Notes: a model not told the origin generated them from the letters alone. Counted from the stretch's first letter, positions 46,284 to 56,040 are shown. The stretch: 58,066 nucleotides of DNA from Pseudoalteromonas sp. FUC4 (GCF_008370255.1 NZ_SEUI01000006.1:42890-100955); one strand, 5' to 3'. Program-made: numbers and translations.

Positions 46284-47708
46284 ATGTACATTATGAACAC
46301 TTTAATCACTCCTGTAATTTTAGCCGGTGGCATAGGCTCTCGCTTGTGGCCGCTTTCTCGCCAAGCAATGCCTAAACAATTTTTACCACTACTTAGTGAA
46401 AACACGTCATTACTGCAAAGTACATTGGCGCGTGTTTCTAATGAGTTGTTTGATAATGCTATTTTAGTGTGTAATGAGCAGCACCGATTTATTGCCGCCG
46501 AGCAGGCTGAAAGCTCAACTCCTACTGCATTATTACTCGAACCCAAAGGTAAAAATACCGCGCCTGCCATCGCATTAGCCGCCCACTATGCACTGCAAAA
46601 TGGGATTACCGGCCCGCTATTAGTGATGCCTGCCGATCATCATATTAAAAACTTTGATGTATTAACGGCTAAGCTCCCCGAAGCTGTAAAACTTGCTGAG
46701 CAAGGAAAGCTAGTTACATTTTCTATTACGCCTACAGAACCGCATACTGGCTATGGCTATATAAAACAAGGCGCGGCTATTGCTGGAACGGATTGTTACG
46801 ATGTTGCTCAATTTAAAGAAAAGCCTGACTTAGATACAGCGAACTGTTATTTAGCTCAAGGTGGTTATAGCTGGAATAGCGGCATGTTTTTATTTACCCC
46901 TGCGGCCTTTTTAAAAGAGCTCGAGCGGTTTGCGCCAAAAATAGCAACGAGTGTTGCTGCAGCAGCACAATTTACTAAAGATTTAGGGTTTACCCGCCCA
47001 AGCAACAGTGCGCTTGTACACTGCCCAAGCAATTCAATTGATTACGCCATTTTAGAGCGAAGCGATAACGTAGTTGTTATGCCTATTGATTTAAAATGGA
47101 GTGATGTAGGTAGTTTTTCATCCCTTGATACGCTTACAAAAAAAGATGAAAACGGTAATAGTTTAAATGCTAATTATATGGCTCAAAAAAGCACTAATAA
47201 CTTAGTTATTAACGAGGCTGAACACACTATTGCCACACTTGGAGTAAGCAATTTAGCAATTATTCATACTCATGATGCCACGTTAATTGCAAACCCAAAT
47301 GAGCTAGATTCTCTGCCTTTGTTGCTTAAGCAAATTGCTACAACACAGGCCGATAAACTTAGCCATCATCAAGTGGTTTTTCGCCCGTGGGGGAATTACC
47401 GTACTTTGGTTGAAGGCACTGGCTTTAAAGTTAAAAAAATTACAGTTAACAGCGGTGCTAAGCTTTCGACGCAGCGTCATCAGCATCGTGCTGAACATTG
47501 GGTTGTGGTTTCGGGTATTGCAGATGTGTGTATTGATAAGCAAGTGCATACGCTAACGCACGACCAATCGTGTTATATCGCGGCTAAGCAGATTCATAGT
47601 TTGGCTAATAATCAAAAAGAGCCGTTAATTGTCATTGAAGTGCAAACCGGTGCTGTGCTTGATGAAAGCGATATAGAGCGATTTGATGATAAATATGGAA
47701 GGGGTTAA
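46284..47708 (+). CDS. manC: Mannose-1-phosphate guanylyltransferase (possibly bifunctional with mannose-6-phosphate isomerase)
   Basis: About 474 residues; ATG 46284 or, three codons later, ATG 46293, which fits the family N-terminus better. The nucleotidyltransferase signature is ILAGGIGSRLWPLSRQAMPKQFLPL, shown here as two parts: GGIGSRLWPLSR and PKQFLPL. YSWNSGMFLF and IDYAILERSDN follow. The C-terminal cupin (about 350-470: RPWGNYRTL, QRHQHRAEHWVVVSGIADV) is the type II mannose-6-phosphate isomerase region. It makes GDP-mannose for surface polysaccharide. No other polysaccharide genes are adjacent, so it is a stand-alone copy. Confidence 0.9.
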   Translation: MYIMNTLITPVILAGGIGSRLWPLSRQAMPKQFLPLLSENTSLLQSTLARVSNELFDNAILVCNEQHRFIAAEQAESSTPTALLLEPKGKNTAPAIALAAHYALQNGITGPLLVMPADHHIKNFDVLTAKLPEAVKLAEQGKLVTFSITPTEPHTGYGYIKQGAAIAGTDCYDVAQFKEKPDLDTANCYLAQGGYSWNSGMFLFTPAAFLKELERFAPKIATSVAAAAQFTKDLGFTRPSNSALVHCPSNSIDYAILERSDNVVVMPIDLKWSDVGSFSSLDTLTKKDENGNSLNANYMAQKSTNNLVINEAEHTIATLGVSNLAIIHTHDATLIANPNELDSLPLLLKQIATTQADKLSHHQVVFRPWGNYRTLVEGTGFKVKKITVNSGAKLSTQRHQHRAEHWVVVSGIADVCIDKQVHTLTHDQSCYIAAKQIHSLANNQKEPLIVIEVQTGAVLDESDIERFDDKYGRG

Positions 47709-47738
47709 GCATTAGCTTTTTTTAAAGCTAATTCACTA

Positions 47739-49895
47739 TTACTCTAACTGCCCACGCACAAACTTTAAGTATTTCTCCAGACTTCGCTGCCAAAGGTCTA
47801 AAGCTTCATCAAGCATATCGTTATGTGGCTTTTTATCGAGTAAACGGCGCTCTATTTTTTTAAGCTCAATACCATAACGGTTAAAACCCAGTTGCAGCGC
47901 GGTACTTGCTTGGCGATGTAAAAGTTTAATGCATTGCTCTGGTTGTTGATCGATAAGCTTTTGACAGCGAATTAGCTTGTTACGCGCCGAAAGCACAAAC
48001 TCATTATAAATCGACGATACTTCATCTTCACTAAACGAGCTGGTGAGTGTTTCGGCCGCTGTTTTGTCATACAAAGTATCAATAAGCTCTACTGCAATAC
48101 TCGCAGTTTGATTAGATTGAGAGTCGCTAAGTGCTTGGCGAAGCTTTTCGTGCTTAATAGGCTTGCCTACAATATCTTTTATTCCTAATTCTAAATACTC
48201 TTTTACTTCGTCAGGGCTAAGGCTTGCAGTAAATGCGAGTACTGGCGTTCGTTGATTTTTATGATCAATGCGTTTTAGACGTTTAAGTACTTCTTGGCCT
48301 GTTAAATCAGGTAAGTTCATATCAAGTAAAACAACATCGAAGTGGTGAGCTTGCATGAGCTCTATGGCGCTTTTTCCATCTTTTGCGAGCTTAATTTTGT
48401 GCTCATCGTCGGCCATAAATTCTATAGCAATTTTTTGATTTAAATCTAAATCTTCAACCAGTAATACATCAAGACCTGTTAAGTAATCTTTAGTTTGATG
48501 GCGCTGCTCTACAAGGCTTAATTCACCTAAAGTAAAAGTAACGGTAAAGCTAAATACACTGCCTGTACCAAGTTGGCTGGCTATTTCGAGTCGGCTATTG
48601 AGCTTTTCAAGTAAGCGGCTAGTAATGGCTAAACCAAGGCCGGTTCCGCCTTTTTCTTTGCCTGCGCTACTTTGTACATAAGGTTCTGTTAAGTAGGCTA
48701 TCTCGTCATTTTCTATACCTGGCCCTGAATCTTTGACACTAATTTTTATCGTGTGCTCAAGCTGCTTTTCTAATACTAAATCAACCTGAATTTTAACGGT
48801 TCCGTGATCTGTAAATTTAATGGCGTTACCGACTAAATTAATAATTATTTGTCTAAGTTTTTGTTGGTCGCAGTAATAACAGGCTTGCTCAGGAATATTA
48901 TAGATAAGCTCAAATTTTAGCTGCTTTTGCTCGGCCATTGGACTTAGTAATAAACATAAATTATTAAGCCATGTTTTAAACTCTACATCCTCTTCGTAAA
49001 GCGCTTCGTCACTCTGATCTAGGCTCGCGTAATCAAGGACCTTATCTACCAACAAGTTAAGTGATTCGGCAGAATTTATAATCGCCTCGCAATAAGCTTT
49101 ATTGCGAGTATCACTTGTTTGGTTCATAACAAGTTGGGCGCTGCCTAAAATACCGTTTAGTGGGGTGCGAATTTCGTGGCTTATTGTTGATAAAAAGAGC
49201 CCGCGTATTTCTAAGTCTTTTTGTGCTTTATCAGCGAGTTTATTGAGGTGCTGCTCTCTGCGCTCATTACATAATAACGCCATACCTGCAGCATAAAACA
49301 TGGGCGCAATTACCCCATTTAGAAATAATAAAGAGCTAAACCAGCCGTTTACTAAAAGATTTTTTTGTTCAATGTTATCCATAAATAACGAGCGGCCAAT
49401 AAAGCTCAAAGCAACAAGCGTTAAAATGGTTATGTATACAATGCTGCCATTAGGGTAGGGTTTGCGCGCGTACTTAATAAATATAAAGAGTAAAAAGCCG
49501 GCCTCTGCTATGTGTTGTATATCGGATGCAATCACTCTTTCGTGTAGAGATGGGTCAAAAAAGGTGTAATAGCCAAGCATTACAGTGCAAAAAGCGGTCA
49601 CTGAGCAAAGTAATTTAAAACCAATACCATGATAATTTAAAAACTGACTGAGCGATAAACAATGCACTATTGATGCGGCAAACATCATGCTACTGGCAGC
49701 GCTAATAATTACTAAATTATGTGTATCACCAACAAGAGTAAAACCAATAACAGAGCCTAATAGCAATATGGGATAGAAAATGTATAGCAGCGTGCCCGAT
49801 ATTTGTTTGTTCGTTCGCCATGTTAAAAAATTAAGTAAGGTCATTACAACCATGATGGCGATGCTGGCAAAATAAAGGGTGAAAGAGTCGAGCAT
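47739..49895 (-). CDS. Hybrid sensor histidine kinase with receiver and Hpt-like domain
   Basis: 718 residues. Seven membrane helices at about 5-215 form the sensor part, with no large periplasmic domain. The kinase has phospho-acceptor His240 in STISHEIRTPLNG, N box NLVGNAIKFT, G1 DSGPGI and G2 GGTGLGLAIT. The receiver has Asp525 in VVLLDMNLPDLTG. The C-terminal helical domain (about 610-718) carries His660 in LLHRQASTALQLGFNRYG, which aligns with the Hpt pattern HxLKGxAxxxG but lacks the usual LKG. A full phosphorelay is therefore likely but not certain. It follows a CsgD/VpsT-like regulator gene on the same strand, 167 bp apart and separated by a terminator and a palindromic repeat. Confidence 0.85.
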   Translation of the reverse strand: MLDSFTLYFASIAIMVVMTLLNFLTWRTNKQISGTLLYIFYPILLLGSVIGFTLVGDTHNLVIISAASSMMFAASIVHCLSLSQFLNYHGIGFKLLCSVTAFCTVMLGYYTFFDPSLHERVIASDIQHIAEAGFLLFIFIKYARKPYPNGSIVYITILTLVALSFIGRSLFMDNIEQKNLLVNGWFSSLLFLNGVIAPMFYAAGMALLCNERREQHLNKLADKAQKDLEIRGLFLSTISHEIRTPLNGILGSAQLVMNQTSDTRNKAYCEAIINSAESLNLLVDKVLDYASLDQSDEALYEEDVEFKTWLNNLCLLLSPMAEQKQLKFELIYNIPEQACYYCDQQKLRQIIINLVGNAIKFTDHGTVKIQVDLVLEKQLEHTIKISVKDSGPGIENDEIAYLTEPYVQSSAGKEKGGTGLGLAITSRLLEKLNSRLEIASQLGTGSVFSFTVTFTLGELSLVEQRHQTKDYLTGLDVLLVEDLDLNQKIAIEFMADDEHKIKLAKDGKSAIELMQAHHFDVVLLDMNLPDLTGQEVLKRLKRIDHKNQRTPVLAFTASLSPDEVKEYLELGIKDIVGKPIKHEKLRQALSDSQSNQTASIAVELIDTLYDKTAAETLTSSFSEDEVSSIYNEFVLSARNKLIRCQKLIDQQPEQCIKLLHRQASTALQLGFNRYGIELKKIERRLLDKKPHNDMLDEALDLWQRSLEKYLKFVRGQLE

Positions 49896-49941
49896 TAATA
49901 TTCCAGCAAAGTAGTTATTAAACTAAAGTTATCAAAAGTAT

Positions 49942-50002
49942 ACACTTATACCAATTATCAAAACAGATCACTTAGGCAAGCAAATTGGTATTAAATAAGT
50001 GT
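49942..50002. repeat. Short palindromic repeat element with ATACCAATT ends
   Basis: Outer arms ACACTTAT (49942-49949) and ATAAGTGT (49995-50002); inner arms ATACCAATT (49948-49956) and AATTGGTAT (49983-49991), with about 26 bp between. The ends resemble those of the element at 18602-18768. It lies between the kinase and regulator genes and may be a minimal or solo form of the same repeat family. Confidence 0.55.
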
Positions 50003-50014
50003 GTAACACATACA

Positions 50015-50037
50015 AAAACAGACACCTAAGTGTCTGC
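50015..50037 (-). terminator. Intrinsic terminator of the CsgD/VpsT-like gene
   Basis: On minus: CAGACAC-TTAG-GTGTCTG followed by TTTTTG, 26 bp beyond the stop at 50063. Confidence 0.8.
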
Positions 50038-50062
50038 TTTTAAATTTAAACTAAATATATGA

Positions 50063-50719
50063 TTAACGAATTTCATCAGGGATATTTTGTTGTGCCCAAG
50101 ATAGTAGCTCAATACGGTTACGACATTTAGTTTTTCTAAATGCGCTATACAAATGTGTTTTAACTGTGTGTGGACTAATACTTAAATCTTCTGCGATCTC
50201 TTTATTCTTCGAACCTTTACTCATTAGTGAGATTATTGCTTTTTCTCGTTTAGTAAGCTTAACAGGCTCTATATCACCTTCGGTTAGTTTATGCAGTGCA
50301 TCTTTATTAAACTGAAGCATACGATTTAAAGCATTACACATTATATCGCGGCGGTACCAAAGTTGATCTTCAAGTAATAAACGAATGCCCTTCATTAATA
50401 CATCGGCGTTATCTGTTGTGTAAAAAACGCCACGAATACCACTTAATAGCGCGCGATTAGCGAGCTCTGGGTTTTCGTCTAGATTAAATAATATGATATC
50501 GCATTTAGTACGTAGGTTTACTAATTGTTCTTTTAGCTTTCCCCATGCATCTTTACTTGATGTTTCAATAAACAGAAGTCGAGTCCCTTCAGGTACATCT
50601 AAAATGTTTGTACCAGTGGTTACGTCAAGGCCTTGCGTTTTTAACAAAGGTTCTAAAACGTTAATACCAATAGTGTTAATTGGCTCTTGATCTAATAACA
50701 AAAAGGCTGAACTGCTCAT
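50063..50719 (-). CDS. CsgD/VpsT-like LuxR-family transcription regulator
   Basis: 218 residues. Residues 1-135 form a receiver-like domain without the phospho-acceptor pattern (SSSAFLLLDQEPIN, LFIETSSKD, ILFNLDENPE). Trp121-Tyr-Arg-Arg124 in DQLWYRRDIM stands where VpsT/CsgD proteins carry their W-x-x-R cyclic-di-GMP motif. The C-terminal LuxR helix-turn-helix (about 152-215) reads LTKREKAIISLMSKGSKNKE, then SISPHTVKTHLYSAFRKT. VpsT and CsgD control biofilm matrix genes. Here the variation (Tyr-Arg instead of Phe/Leu/Met-Thr/Ser) leaves ligand binding uncertain. Two GGDEF genes and a hybrid kinase lie within 20 kb. Confidence 0.8.
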   Translation of the reverse strand: MSSSAFLLLDQEPINTIGINVLEPLLKTQGLDVTTGTNILDVPEGTRLLFIETSSKDAWGKLKEQLVNLRTKCDIILFNLDENPELANRALLSGIRGVFYTTDNADVLMKGIRLLLEDQLWYRRDIMCNALNRMLQFNKDALHKLTEGDIEPVKLTKREKAIISLMSKGSKNKEIAEDLSISPHTVKTHLYSAFRKTKCRNRIELLSWAQQNIPDEIR

Positions 50720-50943
50720 GTTTTTTTACTCTTTTATAAAGCTGACTGATTAAGTTTACCACGACTTCCACACCTTTTGTATTAGGAAGTCGCCGATGTA
50801 CTCAAGAACAAATACGATTTTACGATTATTTAAACATAAAATGTTGCAAATAAGTAACTATTTTTCACTTTAGGCTTATGAAAAATCATAATATTTGTAA
50901 CTAATTACTTCAGCAAAATAAAGTAACAAAAAAATTAATTAAT

Positions 50944-51306
50944 TTACTTTTTTGTGTCTTGATAAGGTGGCCATCCCATTTCTTTACCGCCAAGCATATG
51001 TAAATGTATATGATAAACAGTTTGCCCACCATGTTCGTTACAGTTCATAACCACGCGGTATCCGTCATCAGCAAAATTATGCTGTTTAGCTAATTTAGCC
51101 GCAACAACATATAAGTTGCCTACTAAGTGTGAGTTTTCAGGGTTTATATCATTTATAGTGGTAATTGCTTTTTTTGGGATAATTAACACATGAAATGGTG
51201 CTTGTGGGTTTATATCTTTAAATGCGATTGTGTCTTCATCTTCATAAACGATATCGGCCGGAATTTCACGATTAATTATTTTGGTAAAAATAGTTTCTTG
51301 GCTCAT
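50944..51306 (-). CDS. hinT: HinT-type histidine triad nucleotide-binding protein
   Basis: 120 residues of the HIT family. The histidine triad is VYHIHLHMLGG, with TIFTKIINREIPADIVYED at the N-terminus and FHVLIIPKKAITTIND in the middle. It hydrolyses purine phosphoramidates such as AMP-lysine. Monocistronic, with its promoter facing that of the DUF2057 gene on the other strand. Confidence 0.93.
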   Translation of the reverse strand: MSQETIFTKIINREIPADIVYEDEDTIAFKDINPQAPFHVLIIPKKAITTINDINPENSHLVGNLYVVAAKLAKQHNFADDGYRVVMNCNEHGGQTVYHIHLHMLGGKEMGWPPYQDTKK

Positions 51307-51398
51307 AGTGTGTTCCTAATTAAGTGTTATGAAATTTAAGCTCACTAATGACAAACTTTCAAAGCAGTGTCAAACTGAAATCAAATAAAGGAGTTAAT

Positions 51399-51998
51399 AT
51401 GCTTAAACCAATTTTAATAAGTAGTGCCGTTGCATTACTAGTTAGTTTTTCGGCTAATGCTGAAAATATCCACTTTCCAGAAGAAATTGTACCACTGCAA
51501 GTGGGCGATAAAATGCTAGAAAGCTCTTTGTTTAGCCGTATTGATGATGTAGAGCTTGCGCCAGGAACTTACCAGCTTAGGCTAAAATATACCGATTTAT
51601 ATGAAGATGATTATGACACGCATGAAGTTGTGGAGTCGGAACCATTTTGGGTAAGTGTAACTGTTGAAGCAGGTAAAGATTATACCTTAGTGTTTAATCG
51701 TGCTGAAAATGCAGTATCTGCAAAAGTATTTGCAGAAGCACCACAAGTTAGTTTAAAAGCAAAAAGTAGCGCTGTTGCTAAGCCTTTAAGTGTTATTTCT
51801 AACACGCAGCTAGCAAGCAATAAACCGGTAATGCAAAATACAATGCCTGCAGGACCTTCTCGTCCTAGTCAGCCAATAAAGCCGATAGCACCAATTACAG
51901 GTAAAGGCATGCCAAGTGCGCCGCAAATGCTTGATTTTTGGTGGCAACAAGCCACAACTTCAGAGCGTAAAGCTTTTTTAGAAAAAGTGACAAAGTAG
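51399..51998 (+). CDS. DUF2057 (YccT-like) exported protein
   Basis: 199 residues from ATG 51399, which has a near-ideal AAAGGAG seven bases upstream and opens a signal peptide (MLKPILISSAVALLVSFSANAE); the 17-codon extension before it is not used. The mature part has LEPGTYQL-like (LAPGTYQLRLKYTDLYED) strands and the terminal MLDFWWQQATTSERKAFLEKV common in DUF2057 proteins. Function of the family is not settled. A Ser/Pro/Lys-rich linker lies between about 115 and 175. A weak hairpin GGGCCAA-AC-TTGGCCC at 52017-52032 may end the transcript. Confidence 0.8.
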   Translation: MLKPILISSAVALLVSFSANAENIHFPEEIVPLQVGDKMLESSLFSRIDDVELAPGTYQLRLKYTDLYEDDYDTHEVVESEPFWVSVTVEAGKDYTLVFNRAENAVSAKVFAEAPQVSLKAKSSAVAKPLSVISNTQLASNKPVMQNTMPAGPSRPSQPIKPIAPITGKGMPSAPQMLDFWWQQATTSERKAFLEKVTK

Positions 51999-52013
51999 AA
52001 AAATAGCAAAATA

Positions 52014-52038
52014 AAAGGGCCAAACTTGGCCCATTTAG
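52014..52038 (+). terminator. Possible terminator after the DUF2057 gene
   Basis: GGGCCAA/TTGGCCC hairpin (52017-52032) followed by only a weak T-rich stretch (ATTTAGTTT). It may also serve the convergent aminopeptidase gene. Confidence 0.5.
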
Positions 52039-52055
52039 TTTCTAGTTAACGCTAT

Positions 52056-53897
52056 TTATTCAAATAATGCGTCAATAGTACCTTGTGCAAGAGGGTGATA
52101 CCCAGGGCGTGCTTTTAAATACACGCTTTGTGCCCACTCTTTTTTACCGTTAGTGATAAGGGATTTATATAACGGTACAATTAATTTACGACGGCCAATA
52201 CCTGATAAGTGCTTATCAAGAGCAGGGTAAATTGGTTGATAACCATTTCCTACTGCTAGCATAAACCAAGCAAATGCACGTTCAGCATTAGTTGACTGTG
52301 TTAGGTTAAATTCTGAGTCAAGCTCTACCATGTGCTCTTGGCTTAAATCACGTGGTAAGTTATTTAAAAAGTGTAGCCACTCATGCACAGACCAATCAGC
52401 CGTTGGCAGTTGAGCTGCAGTTGTGTCGCCTTTTAGCCATGCTGCTGTTGCAGTATCTACTTTATCAAATGCATCAGAAGTAGGGTTTGGCGCATCACTT
52501 GGTAATCCAGGTTCAAAAATCCATTCGTTTACTTTATCCATGCTTACAACACCAGGATACTTTTCAATTAAGTTAGCTTTTAAGTAAGTAACAAATTGCG
52601 CGGTAGTAAGTGATTTAAACGAAAACTCTTTAAAGTACGCTTTTACAAACGGGTCAAACTTATCGCGACCGTATTTGTTTTCTAGGTAAATTAAAAATAA
52701 TTGACCTTTAGTGTAAGGCACTGAACTAAATGCATCATCTGGATCGCGTCCGTTAAGTTTTAAATTAAGACGTGTGTCTGGCGCGTCAATTGTTTTAAGT
52801 TGTGCGCGTAAAGACGCTGAATCAAGTGCTTGTTCCATAACTGCACGGTCACGGCCAAATACTTCTTCCATAATGCGGTTTTCAACGTACGAGGTAAAAC
52901 CTTCGTTTAACCATAAATCTTCCCACGTTGCGTTAGTTACTAAGTTACCTGACCAAGAATGAGCTAGCTCGTGAGCAATAAGGTTAACTAAGCTTTTATC
53001 GCCTGCAACAACAGTTGGAGTTATAAATGATAAGCGTGGGTTTTCCATTCCACCAAACGGAAAACTTGGCGGTAGCATTAATAAGTCGTAACGACCCCAT
53101 GCATATTCGCCATACATAGCGTTTGTTTTGTCGATCATCGCTTGGGTGTCATCAAACTCAGCAACCGAGGCATCTAAAATTGTCGGTTCAGCAAATATGC
53201 CTGTTTGATGCGACATCGCTTTAAATTCTAAATTACCTGCGCCAATAGCAATTAGGTAAGGTGAAATTGCTTGTGGCATGTCAAAAATGTAGTCGCCATC
53301 TTTATAAAGCGCATCTTTGTTATCGGCACTCATTACAGCACGTATATCTTTTGGTGTATGAATTCGTGCAGAGTAAGTTACACGCATTGCAGGTGTATCT
53401 TGTACTGGGATCCAACTACGCGCATGAATTGCTTGCGATTGGCTGTACATAAATGGATGCGTTTTACTTGCCGTTTGCTCTGGTGTTAACCATTGCAGGC
53501 CTGATGCTTCCGGGCGACTGTTGTAATAAATACGCACTACTTCAGCTTGGTTTTTAAACTTAATAGTAAGCTTTGAACCTTTAACGTCATCTCGCTTAGC
53601 TAAATCAAAAGTTGCTTTTTTCCAGTTGCCGCTTTGATCTTTGTACATTACTTTATCAATGTCTAAGTCGCGGGTATCAAGTACGAGAGTTCTACTTTTG
53701 CTGTTGTTCCACTGAAGAGTATGCTCTACAAAACCTTCTAACTGCTTGTCGGCAAAATCGACATCTAAATCAAGGTTTAAGTGAGTAGTAACAACATCAT
53801 CAAGGTTAGCATACGAGTTTTGGTCAATCGCATTTGCCATTGCTTGCGAACACATACCCGCCATAGCGAGGCTTAAAAAAAGAGGTTTAATTTTCAT
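52056..53897 (-). CDS. M1-family aminopeptidase, exported
   Basis: About 613 residues from the second of two adjacent ATGs (53897), preceded by AGAG; a GTG five codons upstream is less likely. A signal peptide (MKIKPLFLSLAMAGMCSQAMA) shows export. The M1 motifs are complete: substrate loop FGGMENPRLSF, zinc site HELAHSWSGNLV and the distant Glu in LWLNEGFTSYVE. The size and C-terminal helical domain (from about 455) match the leukotriene-A4-hydrolase/cold-active aminopeptidase group of marine bacteria. It removes N-terminal residues from peptides in the periplasm. Confidence 0.92.
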   Translation of the reverse strand: MKIKPLFLSLAMAGMCSQAMANAIDQNSYANLDDVVTTHLNLDLDVDFADKQLEGFVEHTLQWNNSKSRTLVLDTRDLDIDKVMYKDQSGNWKKATFDLAKRDDVKGSKLTIKFKNQAEVVRIYYNSRPEASGLQWLTPEQTASKTHPFMYSQSQAIHARSWIPVQDTPAMRVTYSARIHTPKDIRAVMSADNKDALYKDGDYIFDMPQAISPYLIAIGAGNLEFKAMSHQTGIFAEPTILDASVAEFDDTQAMIDKTNAMYGEYAWGRYDLLMLPPSFPFGGMENPRLSFITPTVVAGDKSLVNLIAHELAHSWSGNLVTNATWEDLWLNEGFTSYVENRIMEEVFGRDRAVMEQALDSASLRAQLKTIDAPDTRLNLKLNGRDPDDAFSSVPYTKGQLFLIYLENKYGRDKFDPFVKAYFKEFSFKSLTTAQFVTYLKANLIEKYPGVVSMDKVNEWIFEPGLPSDAPNPTSDAFDKVDTATAAWLKGDTTAAQLPTADWSVHEWLHFLNNLPRDLSQEHMVELDSEFNLTQSTNAERAFAWFMLAVGNGYQPIYPALDKHLSGIGRRKLIVPLYKSLITNGKKEWAQSVYLKARPGYHPLAQGTIDALFE

Positions 53898-54040
53898 CAT
53901 TACTCTGAACACAAATAAAAAAGTGCTGGTTTTATATCACGATTGACACGACGGGTTGAGTGATTTTTACAATCTAGTGCCACATTTGCGACGATGAGGT
54001 AAACTATTGCGATTAGTTACCGGTATTTTTAGAGAGCTTT

Positions 54041-55048
54041 GTGGCGCATTCATTACATTCCTTACACACATTCGCATTAAACAGCCAATGCCAAAATTTT
54101 GTTGAAATTACTCAGCTTGAGCAACTTAAAACGCAAAATTTTAGTGCACCGTTTTGTTTGCTGGGCGAGGGTAGTAATACCGTATTTTTAAATGACTACA
54201 TGGGTACGGTTATAAAAATAGCTTTAAAAGGTATTAAAATTACCGAGCGCGAGAACGACACACTAATAAGTATTGCCGCAGGCGAAAACTGGCATCAACT
54301 AGTTAGCTATTTATTAGAGCAAAATATACCTGGACTTGAAAATCTAGCACTTATACCAGGCACTGTTGGCGCATCGCCGGTACAAAATATTGGTGCTTAT
54401 GGCGTTGAGATAGCTAAATTTGTTGAGTTGGTAGAGTACTTTGATATAACCACTAACACTATGCATTCATTAAATAACGAGCAATGTGAATTTGCTTACA
54501 GAGACTCAATATTTAAACATGCCCTTAAAAATAAAGCGGTGATCACGCAAGTACACTTAGCGCTCCCAAAAAAATGGCAACCAGTATTAAGTTATGGCCC
54601 TTTGCAGCAGCTAGATATTATTACCCCGCAAACAGTATTCGATCAGGTTATAAAAACGCGTAATAGCAAATTACCTAACCCATATACACTTGCCAATGCG
54701 GGCAGCTTTTTTAAAAACCCTATAATAACCAACCAGCAGTTAGCTGAACTATTAAAGCAATTTGCCGATTTACCTCATTACGAATATGGGCAAAGTCATC
54801 ACAAGGTCGCGGCAGGTTGGTTAATCGATCAAAGTGGTTTAAAAGGGCACTGCGAGGCAGGTATAGAAGTGCATCAACAACAAGCTCTAGTACTTGTTAA
54901 TCACGGAAATAGTGAAGGCAGCGATCTAATAAAAATGATTAAACACATTCAGCAAGTTGTTTATACGCGTTACAACATTATGTTAGAGCACGAAGTACGT
55001 TTAATGGATGCACGCAGCGAATGCCATATTAACGCGGAGCCTAAGTAA
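54041..55048 (+). CDS. murB: UDP-N-acetylenolpyruvoylglucosamine reductase
   Basis: 335 residues from GTG 54041 (AGAGAG upstream). The FAD-binding region shows LLGEGSNTVFL and LIPGTVGASPVQNIGAYGVEI. The catalytic Ser is in NAGSFFKNP, and YLRL-like tail VRLM ends the protein. MurB reduces UDP-GlcNAc-enolpyruvate to UDP-MurNAc in peptidoglycan synthesis; this is the type I, E. coli-like form. Its stop overlaps the birA start (TAATG), as in E. coli murB-birA. Confidence 0.95.
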   Translation: MAHSLHSLHTFALNSQCQNFVEITQLEQLKTQNFSAPFCLLGEGSNTVFLNDYMGTVIKIALKGIKITERENDTLISIAAGENWHQLVSYLLEQNIPGLENLALIPGTVGASPVQNIGAYGVEIAKFVELVEYFDITTNTMHSLNNEQCEFAYRDSIFKHALKNKAVITQVHLALPKKWQPVLSYGPLQQLDIITPQTVFDQVIKTRNSKLPNPYTLANAGSFFKNPIITNQQLAELLKQFADLPHYEYGQSHHKVAAGWLIDQSGLKGHCEAGIEVHQQQALVLVNHGNSEGSDLIKMIKHIQQVVYTRYNIMLEHEVRLMDARSECHINAEPK

Positions 55049-56040
55049 TGAAAGCACCTGATGGAAACAAACTCGCTATATTAAATGCGCTCAACCAAGG
55101 AGGCTTTGTATCTGGCCAAGCCTTAGGTGAAAAGCTAGGCATTAGCCGAGCTGCGGTAAGTAAACATATTAAAACGTTACAAGAAATGGGCTTGGATATT
55201 TTTAAAGTGACTGGCAAAGGCTATTGTTTGAATAGTCAGGTGGGTCTTTTAAATAAAACGCAAATTGATCAGCACTACAAAGCGCTAGGTGCAAATACCG
55301 CCGATGTAGAAGTACACCCTATTATTGATTCGACCAACAGCGAGCTTATGCGTCGCATACAGGCTAAAACTGAGCTTGAGTCTGGCACTGTAATTGTTGC
55401 CGAAATGCAGCAAGCAGGGCGTGGCCGACGTGGTCGTGTTTGGCAATCGCCATTCGGTGCTAATTTGTATTACAGTTACTTTTGGCGTTTAGATGACGGG
55501 CTTCAAGCTGCAATGGGTGTATCAATTGCGGTAGGTCTTGCCGTGTATGATGCAATTAAAGCGTTATACCAAATTGACGTGGAACTTAAATGGCCTAACG
55601 ATATTTATATAAATAAGCAAAAACTTGCAGGTGTATTGGTTGAATTAGATGGACAACCGCAAGGACCTTGTCAGTTAGTGATTGGTATCGGTATTAATTT
55701 ACAAATGCCTGAGAGCTTTAGTCAGCATATAGACCAAGCGTGGACCGACTTAAATCAACATACTCAAAAGCTCGATAAAAACCAACTAGTGGCGTCACTT
55801 ACTTATCATTTAGAGCAGCGTTTAGCGCAGTATCGTCAAACGGGCTTGCAAGCTATGTATGAGCAATGGAATTTGCTTAATGCGTTTGCTGGTGAATATG
55901 TTGAGCTAAATACAGGGCACCGAAGCTGGCGTGGAATATGTGAAGGTATTGACCCACAAGGTGGAATACGAATTCGCCAAGACGGGGAAGTAAAAAGTTA
56001 TTACGGTGGGGAAGTCTCCCTCAGAAAGGCGCAAGTATGA
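55048..56040 (+). CDS. birA: Bifunctional biotin-protein ligase/biotin operon repressor
   Basis: 330 residues: an N-terminal winged helix-turn-helix (about 8-62, GQALGEKLGISRAAVSKHI), then the ligase domain with the biotinyl-AMP loop GRGRRGRVW (about 128-136), LKWPNDIYI and KLAGVLVE, and the C-terminal SH3-like cap ending GGEVSLR. It attaches biotin to carboxylases and represses biotin genes when the substrate is absent. It overlaps murB by one base and coaX by four (ATGA). Confidence 0.95.
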   Translation: MKAPDGNKLAILNALNQGGFVSGQALGEKLGISRAAVSKHIKTLQEMGLDIFKVTGKGYCLNSQVGLLNKTQIDQHYKALGANTADVEVHPIIDSTNSELMRRIQAKTELESGTVIVAEMQQAGRGRRGRVWQSPFGANLYYSYFWRLDDGLQAAMGVSIAVGLAVYDAIKALYQIDVELKWPNDIYINKQKLAGVLVELDGQPQGPCQLVIGIGINLQMPESFSQHIDQAWTDLNQHTQKLDKNQLVASLTYHLEQRLAQYRQTGLQAMYEQWNLLNAFAGEYVELNTGHRSWRGICEGIDPQGGIRIRQDGEVKSYYGGEVSLRKAQV

